A stretch of DNA of 64,000 nt, from contig NZ_JAUZQD010000005.1 in assembly GCF_030709675.1 (NCBI RefSeq), forward strand, positions 186,001-250,000. Direction: 5' to 3'. A model generated the notes under the pieces. It searched no databases. It was not told the DNA's origin and saw only the letters and a program-made list of their open reading frames with translations. The position numbers and the translations under genes are program-made. This DNA is from Symbioplanes lichenis. GTDB lineage: Bacteria > Actinomycetota > Actinomycetes > Mycobacteriales > Micromonosporaceae. Positions within the stretch are counted from its first letter, which is position 1, and the number at the start of each line of letters is the position of its first letter. Shown here piece after piece: positions 8,314 through 17,519 of this stretch.

Positions 8314-9162
8314 GTGGACCATGGTGAGCCGGGACGAGTCGTACTGGTCGGAGCCCCGCTGGGCAACATCGGCGACGCGTCGGCGCGGATGCGCGAGATC
8401 CTCGCGTCCGCCGACGTCGTGGCGGCCGAGGACACCCGTCGGCTGGCCCGGCTCACGAAGGATCTGGACATCACCGTGGCCGGGCGGATCGTCTCCTACT
8501 TCGAGGGCAACGAGGAGCGCCGCACGCCCGACCTCGTCCAGGCGCTGCGCGAGGGCGCGGTCGTCGCGGTGGTCACGGACGGCGGCATGCCCAGCGTGTC
8601 CGACCCGGGCTACCGGCTGGTCCGCGCCGCGCTGGACGCCGGCTTCCCGGTGTCCGCCGCGCCCGGCCCGAGCGCGGTGACCACGGCGCTGGCCCTGTCC
8701 GGGCTGCCCAGCGACCGCTTCTGCTTCGAGGGCTTCCTGCCGCGCAGCGGGTCCGGCCGCCGCTCCCGGCTCCGTGAGCTGGCCAAGGAGCCGCGCACGC
8801 TGGTGTTCTTCGAGGCGCCGCACCGGATCACCGGCATGCTGCAGGACGCCGGCGCGGTCTTCGGCGCGGAGCGGGAGGCCGCCGTGTGCCGCGAGCTGAC
8901 GAAGACGTACGAGGAGATCCGCCGCGGGCCCCTCGGTGAGCTGGCGGCGTGGGCCGCCGAGAGCGAGCCGCGCGGGGAGATCACCGTCGTGGTGGCGGGT
9001 GCGCCCGCCGGTCCGGCCGAGCGGCCGGCCGACGAGGAGCTGCGCGCGGCCGTGGCGGAGCGCGAGGCCGCCGGCGTCTCCCGCCGGGACGCGATCCAGG
9101 CCGTCGCCGACGCGTACGGGCTCCGCAAGCGCGAGGTCTACGAGCTGGTCCACGCCCGGTAG
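8314..9162 (+). CDS. rsmI: 16S rRNA 2'-O-ribose C1402 methyltransferase
   Basis: A 282-residue TP-methylase-fold protein. It opens with VVLVGAPLGNIGD and AAEDTRRLARL, has VTDGGMPSVSDPGYRLV near residue 90 (the SAM-binding loop), then FCFEGFLPR and VFFEAPHRI, all family signatures of RsmI. The enzyme methylates the ribose of C1402 in the decoding centre of 16S rRNA, together with RsmH. The C-terminal 40 residues form the small domain seen in full-length family members. GTG start; it lies divergent to pmt, and the stop is 11 nt from the convergent membrane-protein gene. Confidence 0.93.
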   Translation: MDHGEPGRVVLVGAPLGNIGDASARMREILASADVVAAEDTRRLARLTKDLDITVAGRIVSYFEGNEERRTPDLVQALREGAVVAVVTDGGMPSVSDPGYRLVRAALDAGFPVSAAPGPSAVTTALALSGLPSDRFCFEGFLPRSGSGRRSRLRELAKEPRTLVFFEAPHRITGMLQDAGAVFGAEREAAVCRELTKTYEEIRRGPLGELAAWAAESEPRGEITVVVAGAPAGPAERPADEELRAAVAEREAAGVSRRDAIQAVADAYGLRKREVYELVHAR

Positions 9163-9173
9163 GCCGACGCGGC

Positions 9174-10493
9174 TCAGTAGGTCACGAAAAGGAACCCGCC
9201 GAGCAGCAGCAACGGGCCGGCCAGGCTCATGAGCAGCGCGTTGCGCCGGGCCCGGGCGGTCTCCAGGCGGCCCGTCCCGGTGAGCAGCGCGATGCCGAGA
9301 CCGCAGAGCAGCACCAGCAGGAAGCCCAGCGTCCAGCGCAGGTGCATGAGCAGGCCGGTGTCGCCCACGTACGCCTGCCGGCTCGACGTGCTCACCATGC
9401 GCGCGGGCGTCGCGGTGCCCCCGGCGCGCTGAGCGGACCCGACGCCGAGCAGGGCGACGCCCTCGACGGCGGTGGCGCTGCCCGCGGGCGTGAAAGTGCC
9501 GGCGCACCGCTGGGAGACGCCTTCGCCGACGCATCGGGCCACGGTGGCCGTACCGGTGCGTCCGTGACCGACCGCGAGCCAGAACGGCTCGGCGCTGACC
9601 CAGGAGAAGAACGCCGCGACCAGCGCGAGGGCGAGCAGGGCCACGAGCCCGGTGGCCGGCCGGCGCGGGTCCCGGATCTTGCGCCGTGGCGGACGCGGGG
9701 CGGCCCGTTCCTGCGGCGTGGTAGTGGCGGCCCGCTTGGCCCGTTCCTCCTCGGAGAGCCAGAACGGGGAGGTCTCCAGCAGGGCGGCGGTGCGCTCGGC
9801 GCGTACCCGCTCCTGCAGGGCCTGGTCCGCCCGGGCCGCGTCCTCGCGGGCCCGGCCGGGACGCGGACGGCTCGGCGGGGCCTGGCCGGGCACCGGGCCG
9901 CGGTCCAGGGGCACCGTCGGCCGGTTGCGGTCGGGCTCGGGCAAGACCATCACCTCCTGTACGTCCACCGCGTCGCCGTCGATCGTCACGTCCGCGGGCC
10001 GGGGCGGCCGGGCGCCCTCGGCCGGCCGCGCGTCTTCGACCGGGAGCGCGGCGAGCAGGTCCACGATCGTGGGCTCGGGCTGATCGGTGACCGGCGGCTC
10101 GGGCCGGCTCCGGGGCTGGTAGGCCGTGGCCGTCCCGCCCGGGTTGAAGCGCTCGGCGCCGACCTCGTCGTGCGGGTGCTCGACGTCTCTGGGCCCGTCG
10201 GTCCGGCGTACCCGGGGGGCGCGTTTCGGCTTGGGTTCCGCGGGCTTGCCGGTGAGGGCGGCCGCGGTGTCCTCCATGCCGGCCTCGTGCGCCACGCCGG
10301 CCGGACCGCTGTGCTCGGCCGGCTTCGGGGGCGTGAGCGTGGCCGGGCCGCTGTCGCCGCGCCACCACGCGCCGGTGGCCGGGTCGGACCAGGTCCACGG
10401 ATTGCCGTGGCTGCGTGACGTTTCCCCAGGTTGAGGCGCGTCTCCCGTCATGTGGTCCATTGGACTACGGGGCTCGCCACCATCCACGGACAT
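9174..10493 (-). CDS. Uncharacterised membrane protein with long disordered N-terminus
   Basis: About 439 residues, not recognised. The first ~270 are hydrophilic, rich in Pro, Arg, Glu and Thr, with a WTWSDPATGAWWRGD patch near the N-terminus. Three hydrophobic segments follow: one at about 280-300, then an outer loop with two Cys (ARCVGEGVSQRCAGTF), and two helices near the C-terminus separated by a short basic stretch. The layout suggests a large cytosolic tail and a small outside loop that could be disulfide-closed. The start is uncertain: ATG at 10493 is used, ATG at 10460 and TTG at 10511 are alternatives, and none has a strong ribosome binding site. It is divergent from metG with under 70 bp between. 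Confidence 0.6.
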   Translation of the reverse strand: MSVDGGEPRSPMDHMTGDAPQPGETSRSHGNPWTWSDPATGAWWRGDSGPATLTPPKPAEHSGPAGVAHEAGMEDTAAALTGKPAEPKPKRAPRVRRTDGPRDVEHPHDEVGAERFNPGGTATAYQPRSRPEPPVTDQPEPTIVDLLAALPVEDARPAEGARPPRPADVTIDGDAVDVQEVMVLPEPDRNRPTVPLDRGPVPGQAPPSRPRPGRAREDAARADQALQERVRAERTAALLETSPFWLSEEERAKRAATTTPQERAAPRPPRRKIRDPRRPATGLVALLALALVAAFFSWVSAEPFWLAVGHGRTGTATVARCVGEGVSQRCAGTFTPAGSATAVEGVALLGVGSAQRAGGTATPARMVSTSSRQAYVGDTGLLMHLRWTLGFLLVLLCGLGIALLTGTGRLETARARRNALLMSLAGPLLLLGGFLFVTY

Positions 10494-10545
10494 AAACGGC
10501 GTGTCGGACAAAAAGGGTGAGCGCCCGGCGGTTCGCGAGAGTCAC

Positions 10546-10551
10546 TACGCT
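10546..10551 (+). promoter_or_regulatory. -10 element of leaderless metG promoter
   Basis: TACGCT, then 8 nt, then the metG ATG at 10560. No ribosome binding site fits between. Confidence 0.6.
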
Positions 10552-10559
10552 TGTTGTCC

Positions 10560-12344
10560 ATGAGTCACGTTCTCGCCGCGGTCGCCTGGCCCTATGCCAA
10601 CGGCCCGCGCCACATCGGTCATGTCTCCGGCTTCGGGGTGCCCTCCGACGTTTTCAGCCGGTACATGCGCATGGCGGGTCACGACGTGCTCATGGTCTCG
10701 GGCACCGACGAGCACGGCACCCCGATCCAGGTCCAGGCCGACGCGGAGGGGGTCACCGCGCGCGAGCTCGCCGACCGCTACAACCGCGTGATCGTCGAGG
10801 ATCTGCACGGGCTCGGGCTCTCCTACGACCTCTTCACGCGCACGACCACCCGCAACCACTACGCGGTGGTGCAGGAGCTCTTCAAGGGCCTGCACGACAA
10901 CGGCTACATCGTCGCCAAGACCACGCTGGGTGCGATCTCGCCCTCCACCGGGCGTACGCTGCCCGACCGCTACATCGAGGGCACGTGCCCCATCTGCGGC
11001 TACGCGAGCGCACGCGGCGACCAGTGCGACAACTGCGGCAACCAGCTCGACCCCGAGCAACTGATCAACCCGAGGTCGCGGATCAACGGCGAGACACCGA
11101 AGTTCGTCGAGACCGAGCACTTCTTCCTCGACCTGCCCGCCTTCGCCGAGGCGCTCGGCCGGTGGCTCGACACGCGGCAGGGCTGGCGGCCCAACGTCCT
11201 CAAGTTCTCGCGCAACCTCCTCGAGGACCTCCAGCCCCGGGCGATCACCCGCGACCTGGAGTGGGGCATCCCCATCCCGCTCGAGGGCTGGCAGGACCGC
11301 AACGACAAGCGCATCTACGTGTGGTTCGACGCGGTCACCGGCTACCTGTCGGCGTCGATCGAGTGGGCCCGGCGCTCCGGCGACCCCGACGCGTGGCGCC
11401 AGTGGTGGCAGCGGCCGGAGTCGCTCGGCTACTACTTCATGGGCAAGGACAACATCGTCTTCCACTCGGTGATCTGGCCGGCCCTGCTGCTCGGCTATTC
11501 GGGCGAGGGCGACAAGGGCGGCAAGCCGGGGTCGCTGGGCGAGCTCAACCTGCCGACCGAGGTGGTCTCCAGCGAGTACCTGACGATGGAGGGCAAGAAG
11601 TTCTCCTCGTCGCGCAAGGTCGTCATCTACGTCCGCGACTTCCTCGAGCGCTACGACGCCGACGCCCTGCGCTACTTCATCGCGGCGGCCGGTCCGGAGT
11701 CCAACGACACCGACTTCACCTGGGCCGAGTTCGTCCGGCGCAACAACGACGAGCTGGTGGCCGGCTGGGGCAACCTGGTCAACCGGTCGATCTCGATGGC
11801 CGCGAAGAACTTCGGCGCCATCCCCGAGGCCGTCGACCTGACCGACGACGACCGGGCGCTGCTCGAGGTGGCCCGGGCGGGCTTCGCGACGGTCGGCGAC
11901 CTCATCGGCAAGCACCGGCAGAAGGCCGCGATCGGCGAGGCCATGCGTGTGGTCGCCGAGGCCAACAAGTACCTGTCCGACCAGGCGCCGTGGAAGCTCA
12001 AGGACGAGGCCTCGAAGCCGCGCATGGGCACGATCCTGCACGTCGCCCTGCAGGTGGTGCGGGACGCCAACACGCTGCTGACGCCGTTCCTGCCGCACTC
12101 CGCGCAGAAGGTGCACGAGCTGCTCGGCGGCACCGGAGTGCACGCCCCGATGCCGCGCATCGAGGAGGTCGAGGACCTGGACGGAGGGCCGGCCTATCCG
12201 GTGCTGACCGGCGACTATGCCGGGGGCGCGCGCTGGGAGTCGGTGCCGCTGGTGGCCGGGACGCCGCTGGCCGCGCCGAAGCCGGTCTTCCGCAAGCTGG
12301 ACCCGTCGGTGATCGAGGAGGAGCTGGAGCGGCTCGGCTCCTGA
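10560..12344 (+). CDS. metG: Methionyl-tRNA synthetase
   Basis: 594 residues, class I synthetase. [12 protein letters not shown] near the N-terminus holds the HIGH signature and KKFSSSRK near residue 345 is the KMSKS-type loop. A four-cysteine zinc knuckle ([17 protein letters not shown]) lies near residue 143, inside the connective peptide, which marks the zinc-containing MetRS class. [17 protein letters not shown] is typical of the catalytic core, and an anticodon-binding helical domain follows; there is no C-terminal tRNA-binding EMAP domain. It charges initiator and elongator tRNA-Met. The ATG at 10560 is preferred to the TTG at 10551 because it fits a leaderless promoter and gives the usual N-terminus. 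Its position between rsmI and tatD is conserved. Confidence 0.96.
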   Translation: MSHVLAAVAWPYANGPRHIGHVSGFGVPSDVFSRYMRMAGHDVLMVSGTDEHGTPIQVQADAEGVTARELADRYNRVIVEDLHGLGLSYDLFTRTTTRNHYAVVQELFKGLHDNGYIVAKTTLGAISPSTGRTLPDRYIEGTCPICGYASARGDQCDNCGNQLDPEQLINPRSRINGETPKFVETEHFFLDLPAFAEALGRWLDTRQGWRPNVLKFSRNLLEDLQPRAITRDLEWGIPIPLEGWQDRNDKRIYVWFDAVTGYLSASIEWARRSGDPDAWRQWWQRPESLGYYFMGKDNIVFHSVIWPALLLGYSGEGDKGGKPGSLGELNLPTEVVSSEYLTMEGKKFSSSRKVVIYVRDFLERYDADALRYFIAAAGPESNDTDFTWAEFVRRNNDELVAGWGNLVNRSISMAAKNFGAIPEAVDLTDDDRALLEVARAGFATVGDLIGKHRQKAAIGEAMRVVAEANKYLSDQAPWKLKDEASKPRMGTILHVALQVVRDANTLLTPFLPHSAQKVHELLGGTGVHAPMPRIEEVEDLDGGPAYPVLTGDYAGGARWESVPLVAGTPLAAPKPVFRKLDPSVIEEELERLGS

Positions 12345-12673
12345 TCCCCTCTTCCGCGCGATCGCGCGGCCTCGGCTCGCTCCTCCGCGCGGTTGTCTGG
12401 CCTCGGCCGAACGGCTGGTTTCTGTGGCCAAGCTGTGGGCCGAGCCCGCCGCGGTCACGTATTTACGCACGTCAGCCCGCTGGTGCCGGAAGGCGCCGGC
12501 GGGCTTTGTCGTGGGCGCCGCGGAACGGGATTGATGAGGGTGGCTCGGATCTAGTACGTTCAGCGCCGACCACGGGGGAACGGTTGCGTTTCATCGGTAC
12601 GGGCGCGTTTCGTCCGTCCTGACCGATTGAGGCGCTTCCACCGTCCAAGGTCACCCCTCACGAAGGAGTTTCC
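12345..12673. other. Intergenic region metG to secreted PKD protein
   Basis: 329 bp without a gene. It contains a GC-rich palindromic stretch just after the metG stop (CCGCGCGATCGCGCGG near 12353), the terminator-like hairpin at 12474, a candidate promoter (TACGTT at 12555-12560), and about 100 nt of leader before the TTG at 12674. A short piece near 12566-12586 (GCCGACCACGGGGGAACGG) resembles the 5' conserved part of ydaO-type c-di-AMP riboswitches, but the rest of that motif was not found. Confidence 0.5.
12474..12507 (+). terminator. Terminator-like hairpin downstream of metG
   Basis: AGCCCGC...GCGGGCT arms with an inner GTGCC/GGCGCC pairing and a GGAA-type loop, followed by TTT. Confidence 0.6.
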
Positions 12674-13993
12674 TTGAACGCACGACTGAAGCGCCCGCTG
12701 CTGGCCGTGGTGGTCAGTGGCGCGCTGCTGGCCGGCGGTCTCGCCGTCGGCACGCCGGCCTTCGCCGACGAGCGGGACTCGGCCACCGACGTGGCTTCGA
12801 TCCTCGCCGACGAGCCCACGCCGAGCGACCCGGCCAGCCCGACGCCGCCGCCCGCCGAGAGCCCGACGCCGGACCCCTCCGACACCACCTCGCCGGAGCC
12901 GACGCCGACCGACCCGGTGCCGAGCGAGCCCGCGCCGGGCGAGACGACGACGCCCGCGTCGCCGGAGCCCTCCGTCACCTCGCCGACGCCGGAGCCGACC
13001 GACTCCACCACGCCGCCGGCGTCCGAGGAGCCGAGCACGCCGCCGACGACCACGCCGCCGCCCGCGCCGGACACCCAGAAGCCGACCGGCTCGTTCACGC
13101 TGAACACCGGCGCCATCTGGATGGGTCAGCGGGTCACGCTGACCCAGGGCACCATCAAGGACAACAACCCGGTGACCGACGTCAAGCGCGTCGTCAGCTG
13201 GGGTGACGGCACCACGAGCACGCTCAAGGCGGGCCAGGCGCCGATCAACAAGCAGTACACGGTGGCGAAGACCTACACGATCAAGTTCACGGTCACCGAC
13301 AAGGCCGGCAACTCCAGCTACACCAGCAAGACGGTCAAGGTCACCAAGCCGGGCACCTGGAAGCCGAGCGCGTACAACGTGTGGCCGGGCCAGAAGCTCA
13401 GCTTCAAGCTGACCGGCGTGCCGGCCGGCACCCAGAAGATCTGGTTCGACTGGGGCGACGGCTACAAGGGCTGGATCGCCGGGAAGAACCAGACGATCTC
13501 GGGCTACTACTACCACCGGCTCAACGGCGGCCTGATCAAGGGCAAGGTCACCGTCCGGGCCACGTTCTACAACAAGTACGGCGCGTCGTCGGCGCTCTAC
13601 GTGACGCAGATCAACGTCAAGACCGACTCGTGGAAGCCGACCGTCAAGGTCACCAAGCCGGCCAAGTCGACCAGCGCCAAGGCGTGGCGGACCGTCAAGG
13701 GCACCGTCGCCGACAAGGGCTCCGGCACCCCGTACGTCTATGTGTGGGTCAGCCGGATCGTCGGCAGCAAGGTCTACTGCTACACCCCGCAGAAGAAGTG
13801 GAAGCGGGTCTACACGCAGGAGCAGTACAACAACTGCGCCGGCCTGTCGATCAAGCCCAGCAAGGGCAAGTGGTCGGTCAAGCTGAGCAGCCTGCCCAAG
13901 GGCGGCACGATCTACGTCGACGCCATCACCTGGGACTGGGCCGACCACCAGAGCAAGTGGTCGTCCGTGAAGGGCAAGATCAGCAAGTCCTGA
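12674..13993 (+). CDS. Secreted PKD-type surface protein with Pro/Thr-rich linker
   Basis: 439 residues with a Sec signal peptide: basic MNARLKR, hydrophobic LLAVVVSGALLAGGLAVG, and cleavage after PAFA at about residue 29. Residues about 40-130 are a low-complexity PTPSDPASPT-type linker, a likely target for O-mannosylation by the PMT encoded nearby (inference). From 135 come two PKD/Ig-like domains with the WGDGTT and FDWGDGYKGW turns, then a C-terminal beta-rich domain with two Cys (YCYTPQKKW, NNCAGL). No enzymatic motif and no sortase signal are seen. The TTG start at 12674 is supported by GAAGGAG 5-6 nt upstream. It is a monocistron between two terminators. Confidence 0.8.
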   Translation: MNARLKRPLLAVVVSGALLAGGLAVGTPAFADERDSATDVASILADEPTPSDPASPTPPPAESPTPDPSDTTSPEPTPTDPVPSEPAPGETTTPASPEPSVTSPTPEPTDSTTPPASEEPSTPPTTTPPPAPDTQKPTGSFTLNTGAIWMGQRVTLTQGTIKDNNPVTDVKRVVSWGDGTTSTLKAGQAPINKQYTVAKTYTIKFTVTDKAGNSSYTSKTVKVTKPGTWKPSAYNVWPGQKLSFKLTGVPAGTQKIWFDWGDGYKGWIAGKNQTISGYYYHRLNGGLIKGKVTVRATFYNKYGASSALYVTQINVKTDSWKPTVKVTKPAKSTSAKAWRTVKGTVADKGSGTPYVYVWVSRIVGSKVYCYTPQKKWKRVYTQEQYNNCAGLSIKPSKGKWSVKLSSLPKGGTIYVDAITWDWADHQSKWSSVKGKISKS

Positions 13994-14011
13994 CGGACGA
14001 GCGGCACGAGG

Positions 14012-14038
14012 AAGGCCCGGCGAGCGCCGGGCCTTTTT
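14012..14038 (+). terminator. Rho-independent terminator
   Basis: Perfect 10-bp stem AAGGCCCGGC/GCCGGGCCTT with loop GAGC, then a T-run. It lies between the stop of the PKD protein and the stop of the convergent gene, so it may serve both. Confidence 0.85.
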
Positions 14039-14049
14039 CGTGTTCCGGG

Positions 14050-15084
14050 TCAGATGGCGTACGCGAACTCGGCGATGTGGTGGTCGGCCAGCTCACGCAC
14101 GGGGGCCCACACCTCGTACACGCCGCGTTCGTAACAGCGGGCACCCACCGCGGCGATCGTGTCCGCGTCCGGGTGGGTCAGCCGGAGCCGCGCCCAGTTG
14201 TCGTCGCGCTGCAGCACCCAGGCCGGGACAGTGCGCCAGCGGGCCAGCTCGGCCCGGCGGCTCAGCGTCTCCACCGGATAGCGGGCGGCCCGGGTCAGCG
14301 CCCGGACGCGGAACTCGGACGGCGGGTCGGCGACCGCCTGGTACTCGTGCTCCTTGATCCGGCCGATCAGGCGGGCCGAGCCGGCGTCGGTGCAGGGCAC
14401 GTACTCGCGGTCGGGACTGACGCCCGGGATGCCCTCGAGCAGGTGCCGCCAGCGCGGGCCGGCCAGCCGCAGCCAGCCGTGCTGCTCCGGCTGATAGGTG
14501 TAGAGGACCACCTCGTCGCCGGTGCCCGGATAGGCGACCAGTTGCGCGTTGGCCGGCGTGGGCAGATCGGCGAAGCCCGCGGTCACGAACTCCGGGATCA
14601 GGTCGTCGCTGCTGGGCGTGAAGCCGGTCCCGAGCACCATCGAGCCGACCCGGGAGTGCGCGGGGATCGCGGCGAGGCCGGCCTGGGTCGCGCCCATGGG
14701 GATCTCAAAGTCGCTCGGGTCGGTGGCCCGCCAGCGCAGGGCGTAGGCGACGGAATCGCCCTCGGGCACGCCGTCGGTGCGGAGGATGGCGAGCTCGTCG
14801 GGCGTCCGCAGGTGCGCGATGTCACAGGCCCGATAACAGAAGCCGTACGGCAGCCAGCCGGCCAGATGCCCGGCCAGCTGGGCGGCCGAGAGCAGTTTCA
14901 TCATGCGGGTGCCGCGGTGCACGGCAGCGGTGGCCCGGATTCCCTGCAGCACCGGATCCTGCTGGTGCCCGGCGGACTGACTCAGCTCCTGGACCCGTTC
15001 CCAGGAGAAGTCGCGGCGTAGTGGTGCCATCAGAGGTGGTTCCAGTGGATCGACGTCCACCTGGGCATCCCCGGTCACGGTCAC
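14050..15084 (-). CDS. Uncharacterised cytosolic protein
   Basis: About 344 residues, not recognised. There is no signal peptide or membrane helix. Visible landmarks are RGTRMMKLLSAAQLAGHL, a GDSVAYALRWRATDPSDFEIPMG stretch, GFTPSSDD, and an aromatic and basic C-terminal third (RRAELARWRTVPAWVLQRDDNWARLRLTHPD, split here by the reader) with ERGVYEVWAP near the end. The start is ambiguous: a TTG at 15093 overlaps a TACGTT -10-like box, so the GTG at 15084 is used, and an ATG at 15030 is possible. It is divergent from tatD with about 80 bp between. Confidence 0.6.
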   Translation of the reverse strand: MTVTGDAQVDVDPLEPPLMAPLRRDFSWERVQELSQSAGHQQDPVLQGIRATAAVHRGTRMMKLLSAAQLAGHLAGWLPYGFCYRACDIAHLRTPDELAILRTDGVPEGDSVAYALRWRATDPSDFEIPMGATQAGLAAIPAHSRVGSMVLGTGFTPSSDDLIPEFVTAGFADLPTPANAQLVAYPGTGDEVVLYTYQPEQHGWLRLAGPRWRHLLEGIPGVSPDREYVPCTDAGSARLIGRIKEHEYQAVADPPSEFRVRALTRAARYPVETLSRRAELARWRTVPAWVLQRDDNWARLRLTHPDADTIAAVGARCYERGVYEVWAPVRELADHHIAEFAYAI

Positions 15085-15167
15085 ACGCGGCAACGTAGTG
15101 GTAGCTGGTTAACGGAAGGTTACTCACATCGCCGGGGCGGAATTCGTGATGTGTGATCCTTGGAGCG

Positions 15168-16058
15168 ATGACCACCGAACAGCCTTCCGCGAAGCGCGCG
15201 GCCAAGGCGGCCCGCCGATCGGGGGAGTTCCCGCCCCCGCCCGAGCCGCTGGCCGTGCCGGTCTTCGACAGCCACACCCATCTCGACATCACCATCCACG
15301 AGGCCGGCGTGCCCGGTGACGCGTCCGACCCGGTCGAGGCTCTGATCAGCGCCGCCGCCAAGTCCGGCGTGGACCGTCTGGTGCAGGTGGGCGTCGACGT
15401 CGCCTCGTCGCGGTGGGGCGCCGCCCTGGCCGCGCGGCATCCGGCCGTACTGGCGGCCGTGGCTCTGCACCCGAACGAGGCGCCGCGCCTGGCCGACCTC
15501 GACGAAGCCTTGCGCGAGATCGAAGCCCTGGCCGCCGAGCCGAGGGTGCGCGGGCTGGGGGAGACGGGCCTGGACACCTTCCGGACCGGCGAGGACGGGC
15601 GCGCGGCCCAGGAGCGCAGCTTCCGGGCGCACATCGCGATCGCCAAGCGGTACGGCAAGCCGCTCATCATCCACGACCGCGACGCCCATCAGGATGTCCT
15701 CCGGGTTCTCGACGAGGAGGGCGCCCCGGACGTCGTCGTCCTGCACTGCTTCTCCGGCGACGCCGAGTTTGCGGCCGAGTGCGTACGGCGGGGCTACTGG
15801 CTGTCGTTCGCCGGCACGGTGACCTTCGGCAGCGCGGGCAACCTGCGCGAGGCCGCGGCCCTGACGCCGTCGTCGCAGATGCTCGTGGAGACGGATGCGC
15901 CCTATCTGACGCCGGCGCCGCTGCGGGGGCGGCCCAACGCGTCGTACCTGATCCCTGTCACCATGCGGGCGCTGGCCGCGACGACCGGGCGCGACCTGGA
16001 CGAGCTCTGCGCGGCCGTCTCCGCGAACGGGGAGCGGGTCTTCGGCCCCTGGTCCTGA
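15168..16058 (+). CDS. tatD: TatD family metal-dependent hydrolase (DNase)
   Basis: 296 residues. The TIM-barrel amidohydrolase signature DSHTHLD is near residue 35; GETGLDTFRT near 131, IIHDRDAHQDV near 166, LHCFSGD near 192 and ETDAPYLTP near 242 complete the TatD metal-binding set. Family members are 3'-5' exonucleases acting in DNA repair or turnover. The Asp/Tyr after GLD is replaced by Thr-Phe (usually GLDYY), a minor deviation. The ATG at 15168 has GGAG just upstream at short spacing. In Mycobacterium this gene is followed by rpfB and ksgA; here rpfB is absent and a convergent short gene takes its place. Confidence 0.88.
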   Translation: MTTEQPSAKRAAKAARRSGEFPPPPEPLAVPVFDSHTHLDITIHEAGVPGDASDPVEALISAAAKSGVDRLVQVGVDVASSRWGAALAARHPAVLAAVALHPNEAPRLADLDEALREIEALAAEPRVRGLGETGLDTFRTGEDGRAAQERSFRAHIAIAKRYGKPLIIHDRDAHQDVLRVLDEEGAPDVVVLHCFSGDAEFAAECVRRGYWLSFAGTVTFGSAGNLREAAALTPSSQMLVETDAPYLTPAPLRGRPNASYLIPVTMRALAATTGRDLDELCAAVSANGERVFGPWS

Positions 16059-16079
16059 CCTGTGTCTTCCGGCCCCTGG

Positions 16080-16502
16080 TCACGGCGCGAGCAGATAGGC
16101 CGCGCAGTCGAGCTGGTCGCCCAGGCCGCTGAGCAGCTTGGTGAACGTGGTCGGGGCGGCGTTGATCGGCCCCCGCGACACGAAGCGCACCGCCCAGCGG
16201 TTGCCCGACGCCACGTTGAAGATGCGGTGGACGACCAGCGAGCCGCGATCCTCGGGCTCGACGCTGGTCACGCCGCGGTACCACCACTCGCCCTGCTGCG
16301 CGATCGACCGGGCCGCCCGGTCGATCGTCACGGTCAGCACGCTGCCGTCGCGGGTGACGGTGAACTCGTCCCCCCGCTGCGGCCGGGCCGTGCCGGTGGC
16401 CGCGATCGGCGACCGGCCGCCCGGCCGTGCGTCGAGCAGCACGGCGGCCACCTCGTCGGGCGATGCCTCGACCACACCCCGGAGCTCGAGCAGCTCGGTC
16501 AT
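16080..16502 (-). CDS. SRPBCC-like small protein of unknown function
   Basis: 140 residues with no signal peptide or membrane helix. The pattern of an N-terminal strand-helix ([23 protein letters not shown]) then alternating strands ([39 protein letters not shown]) and a long final helix ([21 protein letters not shown]) matches a START/SRPBCC helix-grip fold, which binds hydrophobic ligands. This is a fold-level guess only. It is convergent with tatD (21 bp between stops) and divergent from ksgA; TAGAAC lies 6 nt before its ATG. It sits where rpfB lies in mycobacteria. Confidence 0.6.
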   Translation of the reverse strand: MTELLELRGVVEASPDEVAAVLLDARPGGRSPIAATGTARPQRGDEFTVTRDGSVLTVTIDRAARSIAQQGEWWYRGVTSVEPEDRGSLVVHRIFNVASGNRWAVRFVSRGPINAAPTTFTKLLSGLGDQLDCAAYLLAP

Positions 16503-16605
16503 GGGTCGGTTCTACCCTGCCCGCGCCACCTCCTGCTGTCCCAGGTGCGCAGGCCGGGCTTTCCGGAGCTTTTCCCCTCCGCGGACCGGCCCGCCGGGGG
16601 CGCCG

Positions 16606-16611
16606 TAGGCT
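16606..16611 (+). promoter_or_regulatory. -10 element of leaderless ksgA promoter
   Basis: TAGGCT, 8 nt, then the ksgA ATG at 16620: the same spacing as at metG. Confidence 0.6.
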
Positions 16612-16619
16612 GTGGCGTC

Positions 16620-17519
16620 ATGGCTGACGCACTGCTCGGCCCGGCGGAGATCCGGGAGCTGGCCGCCCGCCTCGGGGTCGCGCCCACGAAGAAGCTCGGC
16701 CAGAACTTCCTGCACGACCCCAACACCATCCGGCGCATCGTGGCGGCCGCCGGGCTGCGCGCCGACGACGTGGTGCTGGAGGTCGGGCCGGGCCTCGGCT
16801 CGCTCACCCTCGGACTGCTCGGCGCCGCCGCCCACGTGCACGCCGTCGAGATCGACCCGGTGCTCGCCGCCGCGCTCCCCGGCACGGTCGCCGAGCGCGC
16901 TGACCCGGCCCGGCTGTCCGTGCACCTCGACGACGCCCTCAAGGTCGCCGCGGACCGGTTCACCCCGGCGCCGACGATGCTCGTGGCCAACCTGCCCTAC
17001 AACGTGGCCGTCCCCGTGGTGCTGCACCTGCTGGCCACCCTGCCGACCCTGCGCGGCGGGCTGGTCATGGTGCAGAAGGAGGTCGCCGACCGGCTCGTCG
17101 CCGGCCCCGGCTCCAAGGTCTACGGCGTCCCGTCGGTGAAGCTCGCGTGGTACTCCGAGGCGCGCGCCGCGGGACGCGTACCCCCGGCGGTGTTCTGGCC
17201 CGTCCCCAACGTCGACTCCGGTCTGGTGGCCTTCACCCGCCGGGATCCGGTCGCCGACGTCCCGCGCGCCGCCGTCTTCCAGGTGGTCGACGCGGCCTTC
17301 GCCCAGCGGCGCAAGACGTTGCGGGCAGCACTGGCCGGGTGGGCCGGTGGCGCCGCCCAGGCGGAGGAGATCCTGGTGGCGGCGGGCATCAGCCCCCAGG
17401 CCCGCGGCGAGTCCCTGACCGTGGAGCAATTCGCCGCCGTCGCTGCTGCCGCCGCGGAGCGTGGCCTCGGCGGTAGGCTGAGCCCGTCCGGCAGGCAGCA
17501 CGAGGAGGTGAACCCATGA
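16620..17519 (+). CDS. ksgA: 16S rRNA dimethyladenosine transferase (m6,2A1518/A1519)
   Basis: 299 residues. [10 protein letters not shown] at 24-33, the SAM loop [10 protein letters not shown] near 59, EIDPVL, and the catalytic [10 protein letters not shown] near 126 are diagnostic of KsgA/Rsm[18 protein letters not shown] and [14 protein letters not shown] follow as in the family. It dimethylates two adenines in helix 45 of 16S rRNA late in 30S assembly; loss gives kasugamycin resistance in other bacteria. The ATG at 16620 is set by the leaderless promoter and by homologous N-termini. Its last four bases (ATGA) overlap the start of the Uma2-type gene. Confidence 0.96.
   Translation: MADALLGPAEIRELAARLGVAPTKKLGQNFLHDPNTIRRIVAAAGLRADDVVLEVGPGLGSLTLGLLGAAAHVHAVEIDPVLAAALPGTVAERADPARLSVHLDDALKVAADRFTPAPTMLVANLPYNVAVPVVLHLLATLPTLRGGLVMVQKEVADRLVAGPGSKVYGVPSVKLAWYSEARAAGRVPPAVFWPVPNVDSGLVAFTRRDPVADVPRAAVFQVVDAAFAQRRKTLRAALAGWAGGAAQAEEILVAAGISPQARGESLTVEQFAAVAAAAAERGLGGRLSPSGRQHEEVNP

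Noticed and set aside
12540..12673. Possible ydaO-type c-di-AMP riboswitch before the PKD protein
   Set aside because: Only the first conserved block resembles the motif; the later blocks (GGGGTGAAT-like and the 3' AGCTAACC-like parts) are missing.
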